From Aeromicrobium sp. Sec7.5 (lineage in GTDB: Bacteria > Actinomycetota > Actinomycetes > Propionibacteriales > Nocardioidaceae), in assembly GCF_036867135.1 (NCBI RefSeq), contig NZ_JBAJIJ010000001.1, positions 310,001-374,000 of the forward strand: 64,000 bases of DNA, in the 5' to 3' direction. The notes below the pieces were generated by a model. It had not been told where the DNA came from. It saw nothing but the letters and a program-made list of their open reading frames with translations, and ran no database searches. Of this stretch, positions 16,410 through 25,089 are shown one piece after another. The stretch's first letter is position 1, and each line of letters begins with the position of its first letter. The position numbers were made by a program, and so were the translations under genes.

Positions 16410-17632
16410 TGGTCACCCCGACCCAGCTGCGGGCCCGGTTCGCGGAGGCGCTGTCCACGCTGTACGGCACCGAGGTGCCGGCGTACACGACGCTCGTCGA
16501 GGTGTCCCAGGGCGTCAACGCCGACGTGCTCGCGGCCGGCGGCGCCGACGCCGAGCGACTCGGATCCATCCAGCGGGTCACGGCCGAGCGGCACGGGGCG
16601 ATCCGGGTGGGCACCCCAGAGGAGCTGGCGCAGGTGGGCCGGGTCTTCGGCGCCTGCGGCATGTATCCCGTGGGCTTCTACGACCTGCGCGAGGCGAACC
16701 CGCCGATCCCCGTCGTCTCCACGGCGTTCCGCCCGATTGACCGCGCGGAGCTCGCGGTCAATCCCTTCCGGGTCTTCACGTCGGTGCTCGTCGTGGACGA
16801 CCGACGCTTCTTCGACGGGCAGCTCGAGGCGGAGCTGCGCGAGTTCCTCGACGCGCGGACCCTCTTCTCCCCTGAGCTGCTCGAGCTCGCCGACCGCATG
16901 GAGACAGATGGCAGCCTCTCGCCCGAGGACGCCGACCGGTTCCTGGAGCTCGCCACGCAGGTCTTCGCCCTGTCGCCCGAGCCCGTCGACCGCGCCTGGT
17001 ACGCCCGGCTCGAGGCGATCTCGAGCGTCGCGGCCGACATCGGCGGGGTCTCGTCGACGCACATCAACCACCTCACGCCGCGGGTCCTCGACATCGACGC
17101 GCTCTACGAGCGGATGCAGGCCCGGGGGATCGTGATGATCGACCGGATCCAGGGTCCGCCGCGCACCGCCCCGGGCGCACCCGACGTCCTGCTCCGGCAG
17201 ACGTCGTTCCGCGCGCTCTCGGAGCCGCGGAGCTTCCGCGAGGTCGACGGCAGGGTCGTGCCGGGTGAGCTGCGCGTGCGCTTCGGCGAGGTCGAGCAGC
17301 GCGGCGTGGCCCTGACCCCTGCGGGCCGGGAGGTCTACGACCGCGAGGGTCTCGCGGGGCTGCCGGACACCGACGAGGCGCTCGACGCCGCCGACCTCGC
17401 GTACTACGTGCGCGACGAGGCCGGCGCCCTGCTGCCGCTCGTGTACGAGGACTTCCTGCCCAGGTCGGCCGCCGGCATCTTCGCCTCCAACCTGACCGGT
17501 GAGGGCCGCTCCGACCTCACCCGGGAGGCCTCGGGGCGCGACGCCGCCTGGATGCGCGACGTGCTGGGGCGCGAGCTCCACGACCCGTACGCGCTGTACG
17601 GGGCCGAGCGATCGGCGCACCGCGGGGCGTAG
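16409..17632 (+). CDS. hglS: 2-oxoadipate dioxygenase/decarboxylase (HglS/YdcJ, DUF1338)
   Basis: A 407-residue VOC-fold protein of the DUF1338 family. Pseudomonas putida HglS converts 2-oxoadipate plus O2 to D-2-hydroxyglutarate and CO2 using Fe(II). The candidate metal ligands correspond in spacing to the known His/His/Glu set: His62 in RHGAIR (with the substrate-contacting Arg four residues later), a His in STHINHLTPR (218 or 221) and a Glu in RFGEVEQRG (294 or 296). Translational coupling to the semialdehyde dehydrogenase places it in lysine degradation. The intervening 2-aminoadipate transaminase is not in this window. Confidence 0.9.
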   Translation: MVTPTQLRARFAEALSTLYGTEVPAYTTLVEVSQGVNADVLAAGGADAERLGSIQRVTAERHGAIRVGTPEELAQVGRVFGACGMYPVGFYDLREANPPIPVVSTAFRPIDRAELAVNPFRVFTSVLVVDDRRFFDGQLEAELREFLDARTLFSPELLELADRMETDGSLSPEDADRFLELATQVFALSPEPVDRAWYARLEAISSVAADIGGVSSTHINHLTPRVLDIDALYERMQARGIVMIDRIQGPPRTAPGAPDVLLRQTSFRALSEPRSFREVDGRVVPGELRVRFGEVEQRGVALTPAGREVYDREGLAGLPDTDEALDAADLAYYVRDEAGALLPLVYEDFLPRSAAGIFASNLTGEGRSDLTREASGRDAAWMRDVLGRELHDPYALYGAERSAHRGA

Positions 17633-17654
17633 CCCGACGGGGCGCCCTCGCGCT

Positions 17655-17742
17655 GGCGCCGATCCTTGACGACCCACGCACAGTAGTCAAGGATAAGGTT
17701 GTTTCCTTTACTACTGACGAGCCGTAGTCAAGGATCGGCGCC
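17655..17742. promoter_or_regulatory. Triple-copy operator region upstream of Fic gene
   Basis: A perfect 16-bp inverted repeat, GGCGCCGATCCTTGAC (17655-17670) and GTCAAGGATCGGCGCC (17727-17742), brackets the promoter region. A third copy of the core GTAGTCAAGGAT is at 17683-17694, and the right-hand copy extends to the same core at 17724-17735. The enclosed segment is unusually AT-rich for this window. Three copies of one 12-bp core in both orientations just before a start codon suggest a repressor-binding control region, perhaps autoregulation by the Fic protein's own C-terminal winged helix. Confidence 0.6.
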
Positions 17743-17760
17743 ATTCGTCAGGAGGCTCTC

Positions 17761-18987
17761 GTGGACGCTGCAGCGCTGAATCGCGGGTGGGCGCCGGTGG
17801 CCTACGAGTCGCGCCCGTGGACCGTGTCCGAAGGCGGGCACCTGTCCGGCACGGCTCGCCGGGACCACTCCGGTCCGTACCCGGCCGCGGTGCTGCCGCG
17901 GATCGCCGGAGCCGAGGTGAACCTGCCGACCAGGTTGCTGACGCAGTGCTCGGAGGCAGCCAGTGAGCTGGCCCGGTTCGACGAGCACCTGTCGGGTGTC
18001 CTCGGCGGGGCCGTGGACGGGACCGGCCCCTTGGCGTCGGTGCTGCTGCGGACCGAGTCGGCATCGTCCTCGCAGATCGAGAACATCACGGCCGGGGCAC
18101 GCAAGATCGCGCTGGAGGCCATCGGGGAGCACTCCTCGGCGAATGCGAAGCTGGTCGCGGCGAACGTGGCCGCTACTCTCGCGGCCCGTGACCTGGGCGA
18201 CGGCCTGTCGGTGGAGACCATTCTCGCGATGCACGCCGCCCTGCTGGGCCGAGCCGATCCCGACATCGCGGGGCGCTTGCGGGAGACGCAGGTCTGGATC
18301 GGTGGGACGGCCCATGGTCCGCACCGGGCGGTCTTCGTGCCACCGCATCACAGTCGGATCGCCGGGGACCTGGACGACCTGATCGAGTTTGCGGGCCGCG
18401 ATGACCTCCCGCCCCTGGTGCTGGCCTCACTCGTGCACGCCCAGTTCGAGACGATCCACCCCTTCGTTGACGGGAACGGACGCACCGGACGGGCGATCGT
18501 GCACGCCCTGCTCGCCGGACGCGGTGTCACGACCCGGGCGGTGGTGCCCATCAGCGCGGGTCTGCTGGTCGACACACGGGCCTACTTCGACGCGCTCGGC
18601 GCCTATCGGGATGGGGACGCCGCGCCGATCGTGTCGCGCTTCGCCAAGGCCGCGATCGACGCGGCAGCGTTGGGCCGCGGCCTCGTCGACGACCTGGCAC
18701 GGGTGCGCGGCGAGCAGGCGGACCAGATCCGGGCCCGTAGGGACGCGGCCGTCTGGCGGCTCAACGACCTGCTGGTGTCCCAGCCAGTCGTCAACACCGG
18801 CTACGTCGTGGAGCGGTTGGGCGTGTCCGTCCCGACCGCGTTGGCTGCGATCGGAGCGCTCGAGGAACTTGGGTCGCTGGTCGAGGCGACCCAGAAGGGC
18901 CGCAACCGGGTCTGGCACGCCCCCGCAGTCGTTGACGTGCTCGACGGCTTCGCCGCCCGCATCCGCCGGGTCCAGTCCGACGCCTGA
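17761..18987 (+). CDS. Fic family protein with N-terminal inhibitory motif and C-terminal winged helix
   Basis: A 408-residue Fic protein, a predicted AMP-transferase. The active-site motif HPFVDGNGRTGR starts at His233. Upstream, Ser103-x3-Glu107-Asn108 in SSQIEN matches the (S/T)xxxE(G/N) inhibitory helix, so this is a class II, self-inhibited Fic enzyme. The last about 100 residues (LVSQPVVNTGYVVERLGVSV) look like a winged helix for DNA binding. The GTG start lies 18 bp after the repeat-bearing promoter. It has no antitoxin neighbour. Target proteins are unknown. Confidence 0.92.
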   Translation: MDAAALNRGWAPVAYESRPWTVSEGGHLSGTARRDHSGPYPAAVLPRIAGAEVNLPTRLLTQCSEAASELARFDEHLSGVLGGAVDGTGPLASVLLRTESASSSQIENITAGARKIALEAIGEHSSANAKLVAANVAATLAARDLGDGLSVETILAMHAALLGRADPDIAGRLRETQVWIGGTAHGPHRAVFVPPHHSRIAGDLDDLIEFAGRDDLPPLVLASLVHAQFETIHPFVDGNGRTGRAIVHALLAGRGVTTRAVVPISAGLLVDTRAYFDALGAYRDGDAAPIVSRFAKAAIDAAALGRGLVDDLARVRGEQADQIRARRDAAVWRLNDLLVSQPVVNTGYVVERLGVSVPTALAAIGALEELGSLVEATQKGRNRVWHAPAVVDVLDGFAARIRRVQSDA

Positions 18988-19113
18988 TGAGCGAGGGCCG
19001 CGCCGACTGCACCGCCGGGCCTGGCCCGTCGCCGGTGGTAGCGTCCGAGCGCCCGGGGGGAACGGTCGTGGGGCGAGGCCGGTTCGCCGCCCGCATCCAC
19101 GCCTGGAGGCCTG

Positions 19114-19794
19114 ATGGACACCTACGACGACGTCGTGAACGGGCGCCGCAGCATCCGCGGATTCACCGCCGAGCCGGTGCCGCGCGAGCTGGTCGAGGAG
19201 ATCATCGCACTGGCCGTGCGCGCGCCCTCGTCGCTCAACTCGCAGCCGTGGAACTTCACCGTCGTCACTGGTGAGCCGCTCGAGCGGATCCGCGAGGGAA
19301 ACACCGAGCGCATGCTGGCCGGTGTGCCCGAGTCGCGGGAGTTCCGGATGGGCGAGCCCTACGCCGGGCAGCACCGCGAGCGACAGGTCGAGATCGCCAA
19401 GCAGCTGTTCGGTGCCATGGGCATCGCCCGCGAGGACGCCGAGCGCCGACAGGACTGGGTCATGCGCGGCTTCCGCCAGTTCGACGCTCCCGTCTCGGTC
19501 GTCGTGACCTACGACCGGGAGCTGCTGGGCAACGACATCGCGGTGTTTGACTGCGGCGCGGTCACCAACGCCCTCGTCAACGCGGCCTGGTCGCGCGGCC
19601 TGGGCTGCGTCATCAACAGCCAGGGGATCATGCAGTCCCCGGTGGTGCGCGAGCACGCCGGGATCGCCGACGACCAGGTGATCCAGACGTGCGTCGCGAT
19701 GGGGTGGCCGGAGGAGTCGTTCCCGGCGAACGGGGTGGTCTCGCGGCGCAGGCCCGTCGCGGAGGCCGCGCGATTCGTGGGATTCGACGACTGA
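19114..19794 (+). CDS. Nitroreductase family protein
   Basis: A 226-residue FMN-dependent nitroreductase-fold protein. The N-terminal FMN phosphate-binding segment NGRRSIRGFTAEPV, the APSSLNSQPWNF motif and the C-terminal GLGCVINSQG/VAMGWPEE regions are all typical. It likely reduces nitro or quinone compounds using NAD(P)H, but the substrate is not identifiable. It stands alone between the Fic gene and katA, with 126 bp of unremarkable sequence in front. Confidence 0.92.
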   Translation: MDTYDDVVNGRRSIRGFTAEPVPRELVEEIIALAVRAPSSLNSQPWNFTVVTGEPLERIREGNTERMLAGVPESREFRMGEPYAGQHRERQVEIAKQLFGAMGIAREDAERRQDWVMRGFRQFDAPVSVVVTYDRELLGNDIAVFDCGAVTNALVNAAWSRGLGCVINSQGIMQSPVVREHAGIADDQVIQTCVAMGWPEESFPANGVVSRRRPVAEAARFVGFDD

Positions 19795-19878
19795 CGACCC
19801 GATTCCCCGAGCTGGAGCGTGTGGCCGGCGATCAGGCGGGTACCCCCTGTCGGACTCATGCCGACCGAGGAGAACCCC

Positions 19879-21405
19879 ATGCCTGACGAAGACCAGCGCC
19901 CCGCCACGACGACCGACGCCGGCGTCCCCGTCGCCAGCGACGAGCACTCGCTGTCGGTCGGCCCCGACGGGCCCCTGCTGCTGCAGGACCACTACCTCAT
20001 CGAGCAGATGGCGAACTTCAACCGGGAGCGCATCCCGGAGCGTCAGCCGCACGCCAAGGGTGGCGGCGCCTTCGGCACGTTCGAGGTCACCGAGGACGTC
20101 ACGGCGTTCACCCGCGCGGCCGTGTTCGCGCCCGGCACGAAGACCGACGTGCTGTCCCGGTTCTCGACCGTCGCGGGCGAGCGCGGCAGCCCCGACACGT
20201 GGCGCGACCCGCGGGGCTTCTCGCTCAAGTTCTTCACGAGCGAGGGCAACTGGGACATGGTCGGCAACAACACGCCGGTCTTCTTCGTCCGCGACCCCAT
20301 GAAGTTCCAGCACTTCATCCGCTCGCAGAAACGCCGCCTCGACAACAACCTGCGCGACCACGACATGCAGTGGGACTTCTGGACCCTCGTGCCGGAGTCG
20401 GCGCACCAGGTCGCGTGGCTCATGGGCGACCGCGGCATTCCGCGCACGTGGCGGCACATGAACGGCTACTCGAGCCACACGTACTCGTGGATCAACGAGG
20501 CCGGTGAGCAGTTCTGGGTCAAGTACCACTTCAAGACCGACCAAGGCATCGAGACGTTCACCCAGGACGAGGCCGACCAGATGGCGTCGGCCGACACCGA
20601 CTACCACCAGCGCGACCTGTTCGAGCACATCGAGGCCGGGGAGCACCCGAGCTGGACGCTGCACGTGCAGATCATGCCGTTCGACGACGCGAAGACGTAC
20701 CGGATCAACCCGTTCGACCTCACCAAGGTCTGGCCGCACGCCGACTACCCCCTGCAGGAGGTCGGCAAGCTGACGTTGAACCGCAACGTCAGCGACTACC
20801 ACGCCGAGATCGAGCAGGCCGCGTTCGAGCCGAACAACATCGTGCCGGGCACGGGTCTCTCGCCCGACAAGATGCTGCTCGCCCGCGGGTTCAGCTACGC
20901 CGACGCGCACCGCGCGCGCCTGGGCGTCAACTACAAGCAGATCCCGGTCAACGCGCCCAAGTCGCCGGTGCACAACTACCAGAAGGACGGCGCGATGCGG
21001 GTGCAGAACGCCACCTCGCCGGTGTACGCACCGAACTCCTACGGCGGCCCCGCGGCCGACCCGAGCCGCACCGACGACGGCGGCCGGTGGCACGCCGACG
21101 GCGACATGGTGCGCTCGGCGTACACGCTGCGCGAGGACGACGACGACTGGACGCAGGCCGGCGCCCTGGTGCGCGAGGTCATGGACGAGGCCGCTCGTGG
21201 ACGCCTGGTCGACAACGTGGTGGGCCACCTGCTGAACGGGGTCAGCGAGCCGGTGCTGGCGCGCGCGTTCGAGTACTGGCGCAACATCGACGCCGACCTC
21301 GGCGCCGCGATCGAGTCGGGCGTGCGCGAGAAGGCCGACGAGACCGATCCGAAGGCCGGGGAGCAGGGCAACCCCGCGCGCTCGGACATGCAGAAGAAGG
21401 CCTGA
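19879..21405 (+). CDS. katA: Monofunctional heme catalase
   Basis: A 508-residue small-subunit catalase that disproportionates hydrogen peroxide. The distal His58 is in [12 protein letters not shown], the conserved Asn in [12 protein letters not shown], and the proximal heme ligand Tyr340 in [14 protein letters not shown]. The NADPH-binding-type clade 3 length fits. I selected the ATG at 19879 because GAGGAGAA precedes it; an in-frame ATG 21 bp upstream lacks a good ribosome site. The stop is followed by a long hairpin element (21419-21499) that probably ends transcription. Confidence 0.95.
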   Translation: MPDEDQRPATTTDAGVPVASDEHSLSVGPDGPLLLQDHYLIEQMANFNRERIPERQPHAKGGGAFGTFEVTEDVTAFTRAAVFAPGTKTDVLSRFSTVAGERGSPDTWRDPRGFSLKFFTSEGNWDMVGNNTPVFFVRDPMKFQHFIRSQKRRLDNNLRDHDMQWDFWTLVPESAHQVAWLMGDRGIPRTWRHMNGYSSHTYSWINEAGEQFWVKYHFKTDQGIETFTQDEADQMASADTDYHQRDLFEHIEAGEHPSWTLHVQIMPFDDAKTYRINPFDLTKVWPHADYPLQEVGKLTLNRNVSDYHAEIEQAAFEPNNIVPGTGLSPDKMLLARGFSYADAHRARLGVNYKQIPVNAPKSPVHNYQKDGAMRVQNATSPVYAPNSYGGPAADPSRTDDGGRWHADGDMVRSAYTLREDDDDWTQAGALVREVMDEAARGRLVDNVVGHLLNGVSEPVLARAFEYWRNIDADLGAAIESGVREKADETDPKAGEQGNPARSDMQKKA

Positions 21406-21418
21406 CCCCTGCCCCCGG

Positions 21419-21499
21419 GCGGTGAGCTAGCGCCCGTTCGTCCGCTCGGCGGTGAGACAGCGTCCGTTCCGCTCCCGGAAACGGACGCTGTCTCACCGC
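21419..21499. repeat. GCGGTGAG-type intergenic hairpin 3' of katA
   Basis: Three copies of a roughly 20-bp unit occur here: GCGGTGAGCTAGCGCCCGTT (21419-21438), GCGGTGAGACAGCGTCCGTT (21449-21468), and the exact reverse complement of the second at 21480-21499. The last two form a perfect 20-bp stem with an 11-nt loop. The element starts 13 bp after the catalase stop. Related hairpins lie after glgB and treY. There is no U-tract, so a terminator role is possible but not certain. Confidence 0.85.
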
Positions 21500-21590
21500 T
21501 GGCCACGGGGCGGCTCCTCACGCTCGGCGCCACGGTCGTGCTGGCGGTGCCGCTCATGCTTCCGACGCGGACGGGTACTCGGAGGACATC

Positions 21591-22373
21591 ATGACGACAC
21601 ACGACTCAGATCGATCGAACTCGGCGCAGCGCCGACTCCTGCCGATCGCGGTGCTCGTGGCCGCGATCCTCCAGGTCGTCACACCGCTCGTCACGATCAA
21701 CGGACCCGGGACCTCGCCCGGCGAGGGGTCCGGCCCGGAGCTGCTCATCACCCCGGTCGGGTGGGCGTTCTCGATCTGGGGCGTCATCTACACGCTGGCC
21801 ATCGTGCAGGCCGCGGCGGCGCTGGTCACCGGCGCGCACGGCTCCGAGCGACGCCAGGTCGCGCAGCTCGTGCTGTACCTCGGCGGCGCGGTGTGGATCG
21901 TGCTGGCCGGTCTCGACAGCAGCCTGGCCACGGCGGCAGCGCTCGCGGTCATGTTCGCCGCTGCCGTGGTGGCGGTGCTCGTGGTCGCGCGCGAGCAGAT
22001 CGAGCCGTCCTGGATGCGCCGGCTGACGCGCGCCGCCGTCGGCCTCTACGCAGGCTGGGTCACCGCAGCGTTCTTCCTCAACGCCTCGACCGCGCTGGTC
22101 GACGCCGGCGCCTTCGACGCGGGCGACCTCCCGTGGCAGGTCGTCGTGCTGGGACTGGCCGTCGCGACGCTGCTCGTGCTGACCATCGCTGCTCGCGGTC
22201 CGATCGCCTACGCGGTCGCCGGTGTCTGGGCGATGATCGGCATCGCCGTCACGGCGCGCGACAACGGCGACGACACGATCCTCGCCACCACGTTCGTGGG
22301 CACCGTGCTCATCGTCGCCGTCACCGCGGTCATCAGCTTGCGACGTCGGAGGGCACCGCTGCCGGTGCTCTGA
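21591..22373 (+). CDS. TspO/MBR-like integral membrane protein
   Basis: A 260-residue hydrophobic protein with about seven membrane segments. The segment ITPVGWAFSIWGVIYTLAIV recalls the tryptophan-containing loop of TspO/MBR-related proteins of the longer eukaryote-like branch. No enzyme motifs are visible. It follows the catalase hairpin and overlaps the 3' end of the convergent exporter gene by 41 bp. The family call is from pattern memory and is moderate; a generic membrane protein is the alternative. Confidence 0.7.
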   Translation: MTTHDSDRSNSAQRRLLPIAVLVAAILQVVTPLVTINGPGTSPGEGSGPELLITPVGWAFSIWGVIYTLAIVQAAAALVTGAHGSERRQVAQLVLYLGGAVWIVLAGLDSSLATAAALAVMFAAAVVAVLVVAREQIEPSWMRRLTRAAVGLYAGWVTAAFFLNASTALVDAGAFDAGDLPWQVVVLGLAVATLLVLTIAARGPIAYAVAGVWAMIGIAVTARDNGDDTILATTFVGTVLIVAVTAVISLRRRRAPLPVL

Positions 22374-23733
22374 TCGACCGCAGGCCCACGGCCGACACGA
22401 GTGCCCCAGCCGCGAGCAGCACCGCGACGACCACGACGATCCGGTGGAAGCCCTCGACGTCGAGCACGCCCCCGGTGATCACGCCGATGAAGGCGACGGC
22501 GACCAGGCCGGCCACCCGCGAGATCGCGTTGTTGACCGCCGAGGCGATGCCGGCCTCGTCGGGGTGCACCTCGGCCAGGACGGTCGAGGTCAGCGGCGTG
22601 ACCGTGACCGTGATGCCGAGGCCGAACAGGACCACCCCGGGCACGACCTGCCAGGCGACGTCGACGGGTTCGCGGACCGTCAGCATCCACAGGAAGCCCG
22701 CCGCCACGATGAGCGGGCCCGCCGTCATGAACCACCGCGGCCCGAGGCGCGCCGCGAGCGAGCCGACCCGGCTCGCGAGGAGCAGGGAGATGAGCGTCGG
22801 CGGCAGCATCACGAGTCCCGAGACCGTGGCCGACAGGCCACCGACCTCCTGGACCAGCAGAGGGATCGCCAGGGTGCCGAGCCCGATCGCGGCGTAGATG
22901 CCGATCGTGGCGAGGTTGCCCACGGCGAAGGCCCGGACCCGGAAGAGGCGCAGCGGCATCATCGGGTGGCGTGCGCGCCGCTCCCAGACCACGAACGCCG
23001 TGAGGCAGACGAACCCGCCGACGAGCGCGAGGACCACGAGCGGGTTGCCGAACCCGATGCGCTGGCCCTCGATCAGCGCGAAGACCGGGCCGGCGAGGCC
23101 GAGCACCGCGAGGACCGCGCCGAGCCAGTCGACGTAGGCGTGACCGTCGGTGCCGCGGTGCGCGTCCCGCGGGAGGCGGGCGACGAGTGCCAGGGTGGCT
23201 GCCGCCGGCACGACGACGATGCCGAAGACCCAGCGCCAACCCACCGTGTCGACCAGGACGCCACCCGCCAGCGGGCCCACGAGGAACGCCGTGCCGGTCC
23301 ACGCGGTCCACGTGCCGATCGCTCGACCCATGGCCGGGCCGCTGAACGTCGCCGTGATGAGGGCCAGGCTCGACGGCACGAGGAGTGCACCGGCCACACC
23401 CTGCAGCGCCCGCGCCGCGATGAGCAGCTCGCCGTTCGGCGCGAGCGCCGCCAGGAGCGAGGTCGCGGCGAAGCCGATCAGGCCGACGGTCAGGATCCGT
23501 AGGCGTCCGAACGTGTCCGAAAGGGAGCCCGCGACCAGCATCAACGACCCGAGGGTCAGCAGGTAGCCGTCGACGACCCACGCCTGCAGCGTCACGCCAC
23601 CGTCGAGCTCGCGGGCGATGTCGGGCAGGGCGACGTTGACGATCGATCCGTCGAGGAACGTCACGAAGGAGGCCAGGACGGCGACCGCCAGCACGGTGCG
23701 CTCGTGTGTGCTGCGCTCGTGGACGTCCTTCAC
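22333..23733 (-). CDS. DHA2-type MFS multidrug exporter
   Basis: A 466-residue MFS protein with a 14-helix layout of the EmrB/QacA type. It has the diagnostic N-terminal helix SFVTFLDGSIVNVALPDIAR, motif A in GSLSDTFGRLRILTVG, and motif C around FLVGPLAGGVLVDTVGWRW. It probably exports drugs or metabolites using the proton gradient. Translation starts at a GTG (23733). Its 3' end runs 41 bp into the convergent TspO-like gene, and upstream lies the large repeat-rich gap. Confidence 0.92.
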   Translation of the reverse strand: MKDVHERSTHERTVLAVAVLASFVTFLDGSIVNVALPDIARELDGGVTLQAWVVDGYLLTLGSLMLVAGSLSDTFGRLRILTVGLIGFAATSLLAALAPNGELLIAARALQGVAGALLVPSSLALITATFSGPAMGRAIGTWTAWTGTAFLVGPLAGGVLVDTVGWRWVFGIVVVPAAATLALVARLPRDAHRGTDGHAYVDWLGAVLAVLGLAGPVFALIEGQRIGFGNPLVVLALVGGFVCLTAFVVWERRARHPMMPLRLFRVRAFAVGNLATIGIYAAIGLGTLAIPLLVQEVGGLSATVSGLVMLPPTLISLLLASRVGSLAARLGPRWFMTAGPLIVAAGFLWMLTVREPVDVAWQVVPGVVLFGLGITVTVTPLTSTVLAEVHPDEAGIASAVNNAISRVAGLVAVAFIGVITGGVLDVEGFHRIVVVVAVLLAAGALVSAVGLRSIRAPAAVPSDVAS

Positions 23734-23760
23734 GACCCGAGCCTAGGGCCCGCCGCCCCC

Positions 23761-24212
23761 GGTGGTTGAGGTGCGAGTGCGCTCTGGCGCGCGAGCCTCG
23801 AAACCTCGGTCAGGTTCTGGGTTGCGGTACCCCTTTCGAGGCTCGTTCCTCGCACCTCAAGGGGCGGGGCTTCGCCCGCAACCCCAGTGGTTGAGCCGGC
23901 GCGCTCGTTCCTCGCGCTCGCTTCCGTGGCTCGCTAGAGCGAGCCACGGGCGGCTCAGCCTCGCTTCGCTCGGCACGTGGTCACCCCCGGTGGTTGAGGT
24001 GCGAGTGCGCTCTGGCGCGCGAGCCTCGAAACCGCGGTCACGTTGGGGCTGACGTACCCCTTTCGAGGATCCACGGGCCGAGCCGCAGGCGAGGCAGGCG
24101 CCCGGGCGCAGCCCGGCACCGGCGAGGAACGAGCCGGTGGGGCCGCGAGGAACGAGCGGCGCGCCCTTTCGAGGCTCGTTCCTCGCACCTCAAGGGGCGG
24201 GGCTTCGCCCGC
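23761..24212. repeat. Repeat mosaic in a roughly 500-bp non-coding gap
   Basis: This gap (23734-24251) holds no convincing gene. It contains an exact 45-bp direct repeat (23761-23805 and 23989-24033) that begins GGTGGTTGAGGTGCGAG and ends GCGAGCCTCGAAACC, and an exact 49-bp direct repeat (23831-23879 and 24164-24212) that begins CCCTTTCGAGGCTCG. Between them, 23924-23949 is a 12-bp perfect inverted repeat (CCGTGGCTCGCT) with a 2-nt loop. The two repeat types are partly complementary to each other (CTCGCACCTCAA against TTGAGGTGCGAG), so large alternative hairpins are possible. Confidence 0.9.
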
Positions 24213-24251
24213 CACGGGCGGTCAGCGCCGGACCACCTAGGGTCGGACCTC

Positions 24252-25016
24252 ATGAGCCCCGCGGAGATCGTCGCGATCGTCCTCGCGGGGGTCGCGGCGG
24301 GCACGATCAACGCGGTCGTCGGCTCCGGCACGTTGGTCACGTTCCCGACCTTGCTGGCCGTCGGCATCCCACCGGTGACCGCGAACGTCTCGAACACGAT
24401 CGGCCTGGTCCCCGGGTCGATCTCGGGAGCCATCGGCTACCGCCGCGAGCTGAAGGGTCAGGCGCGGCGCGCCCTGCGACTGATCCCGGCGTCGGCCCTC
24501 GGAGCCGCCGCCGGTGCGGTGCTGCTCCTGGTGCTTCCCGCTGGCGCGTTCTCCGCCATCGTCCCTGCGCTGATCGTGCTGGGCTGCGTCCTGGTGGTGC
24601 TGGGCCCACGGATCTCGGCGGCCGTGGCTCGGCGCAACACCGACCGGGGCGAGCTGCCCGCGCACGGCACCTGGTGGACGCCGCCGGCGGTCGGCCTGAC
24701 GGGCGTCTACGGCGGCTACTTCGGCGCGGCCCAGGGCATCATCCTGCTGGCGGTCATGGGCATCGGCATCGACGACGACCTGCAGCGGCTCAACGGGCTG
24801 AAGAACATCCTCGCCGCCGTGGCCAACGGGGTGTCGGGGCTGATCTTCATCGTCGTCGCGGACGTCGACTGGCTCGTCGTGCTCCTGATCGCGGTCGGCT
24901 CGGTCGTCGGTGCGCAGATCGGTGCGGCCTACGGCCGCCGTCTGCCCGACGTGGCGCTCCGCATCTTCATCGTGCTCGTCGGTGTGGTCGCGCTCGCGGC
25001 GTTCCTACGCGGCTGA
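24252..25016 (+). CDS. TauE/SafE (TSUP) family membrane permease
   Basis: A 254-residue polytopic membrane protein of the sulfite exporter TauE/SafE family. The two internally similar halves start with AGVAAGTINAVVGSGTLVTFPTL and GLTGVYGGYFGAAQGIILLAVM (the GxxxGxxGxG(G/T) signature). It has about eight helices. These proteins move sulfite, sulfoacetate or other organic anions; the substrate here is open. The ATG at 24252 begins directly at the first helix; longer in-frame sequence upstream is repeat DNA and is excluded. Confidence 0.9.
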   Translation: MSPAEIVAIVLAGVAAGTINAVVGSGTLVTFPTLLAVGIPPVTANVSNTIGLVPGSISGAIGYRRELKGQARRALRLIPASALGAAAGAVLLLVLPAGAFSAIVPALIVLGCVLVVLGPRISAAVARRNTDRGELPAHGTWWTPPAVGLTGVYGGYFGAAQGIILLAVMGIGIDDDLQRLNGLKNILAAVANGVSGLIFIVVADVDWLVVLLIAVGSVVGAQIGAAYGRRLPDVALRIFIVLVGVVALAAFLRG

Positions 25017-25089
25017 CTCGCCGCTGACGACGTCGTTCGCGTCCTAGGATGAGCCGATCCTCGTCGGCCCCGGCGAGGCGAGGAGGACC

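Noticed and set aside
18427..21228. 933-codon open frame on the minus strand
   Set aside because: Runs antisense through the Fic, nitroreductase and catalase genes, all of which have intact motifs; it is a GC-bias shadow.
23761..24212. Possible insertion sequence
   Set aside because: No transposase frame and no terminal inverted repeats with target duplication; only repeat DNA is visible.
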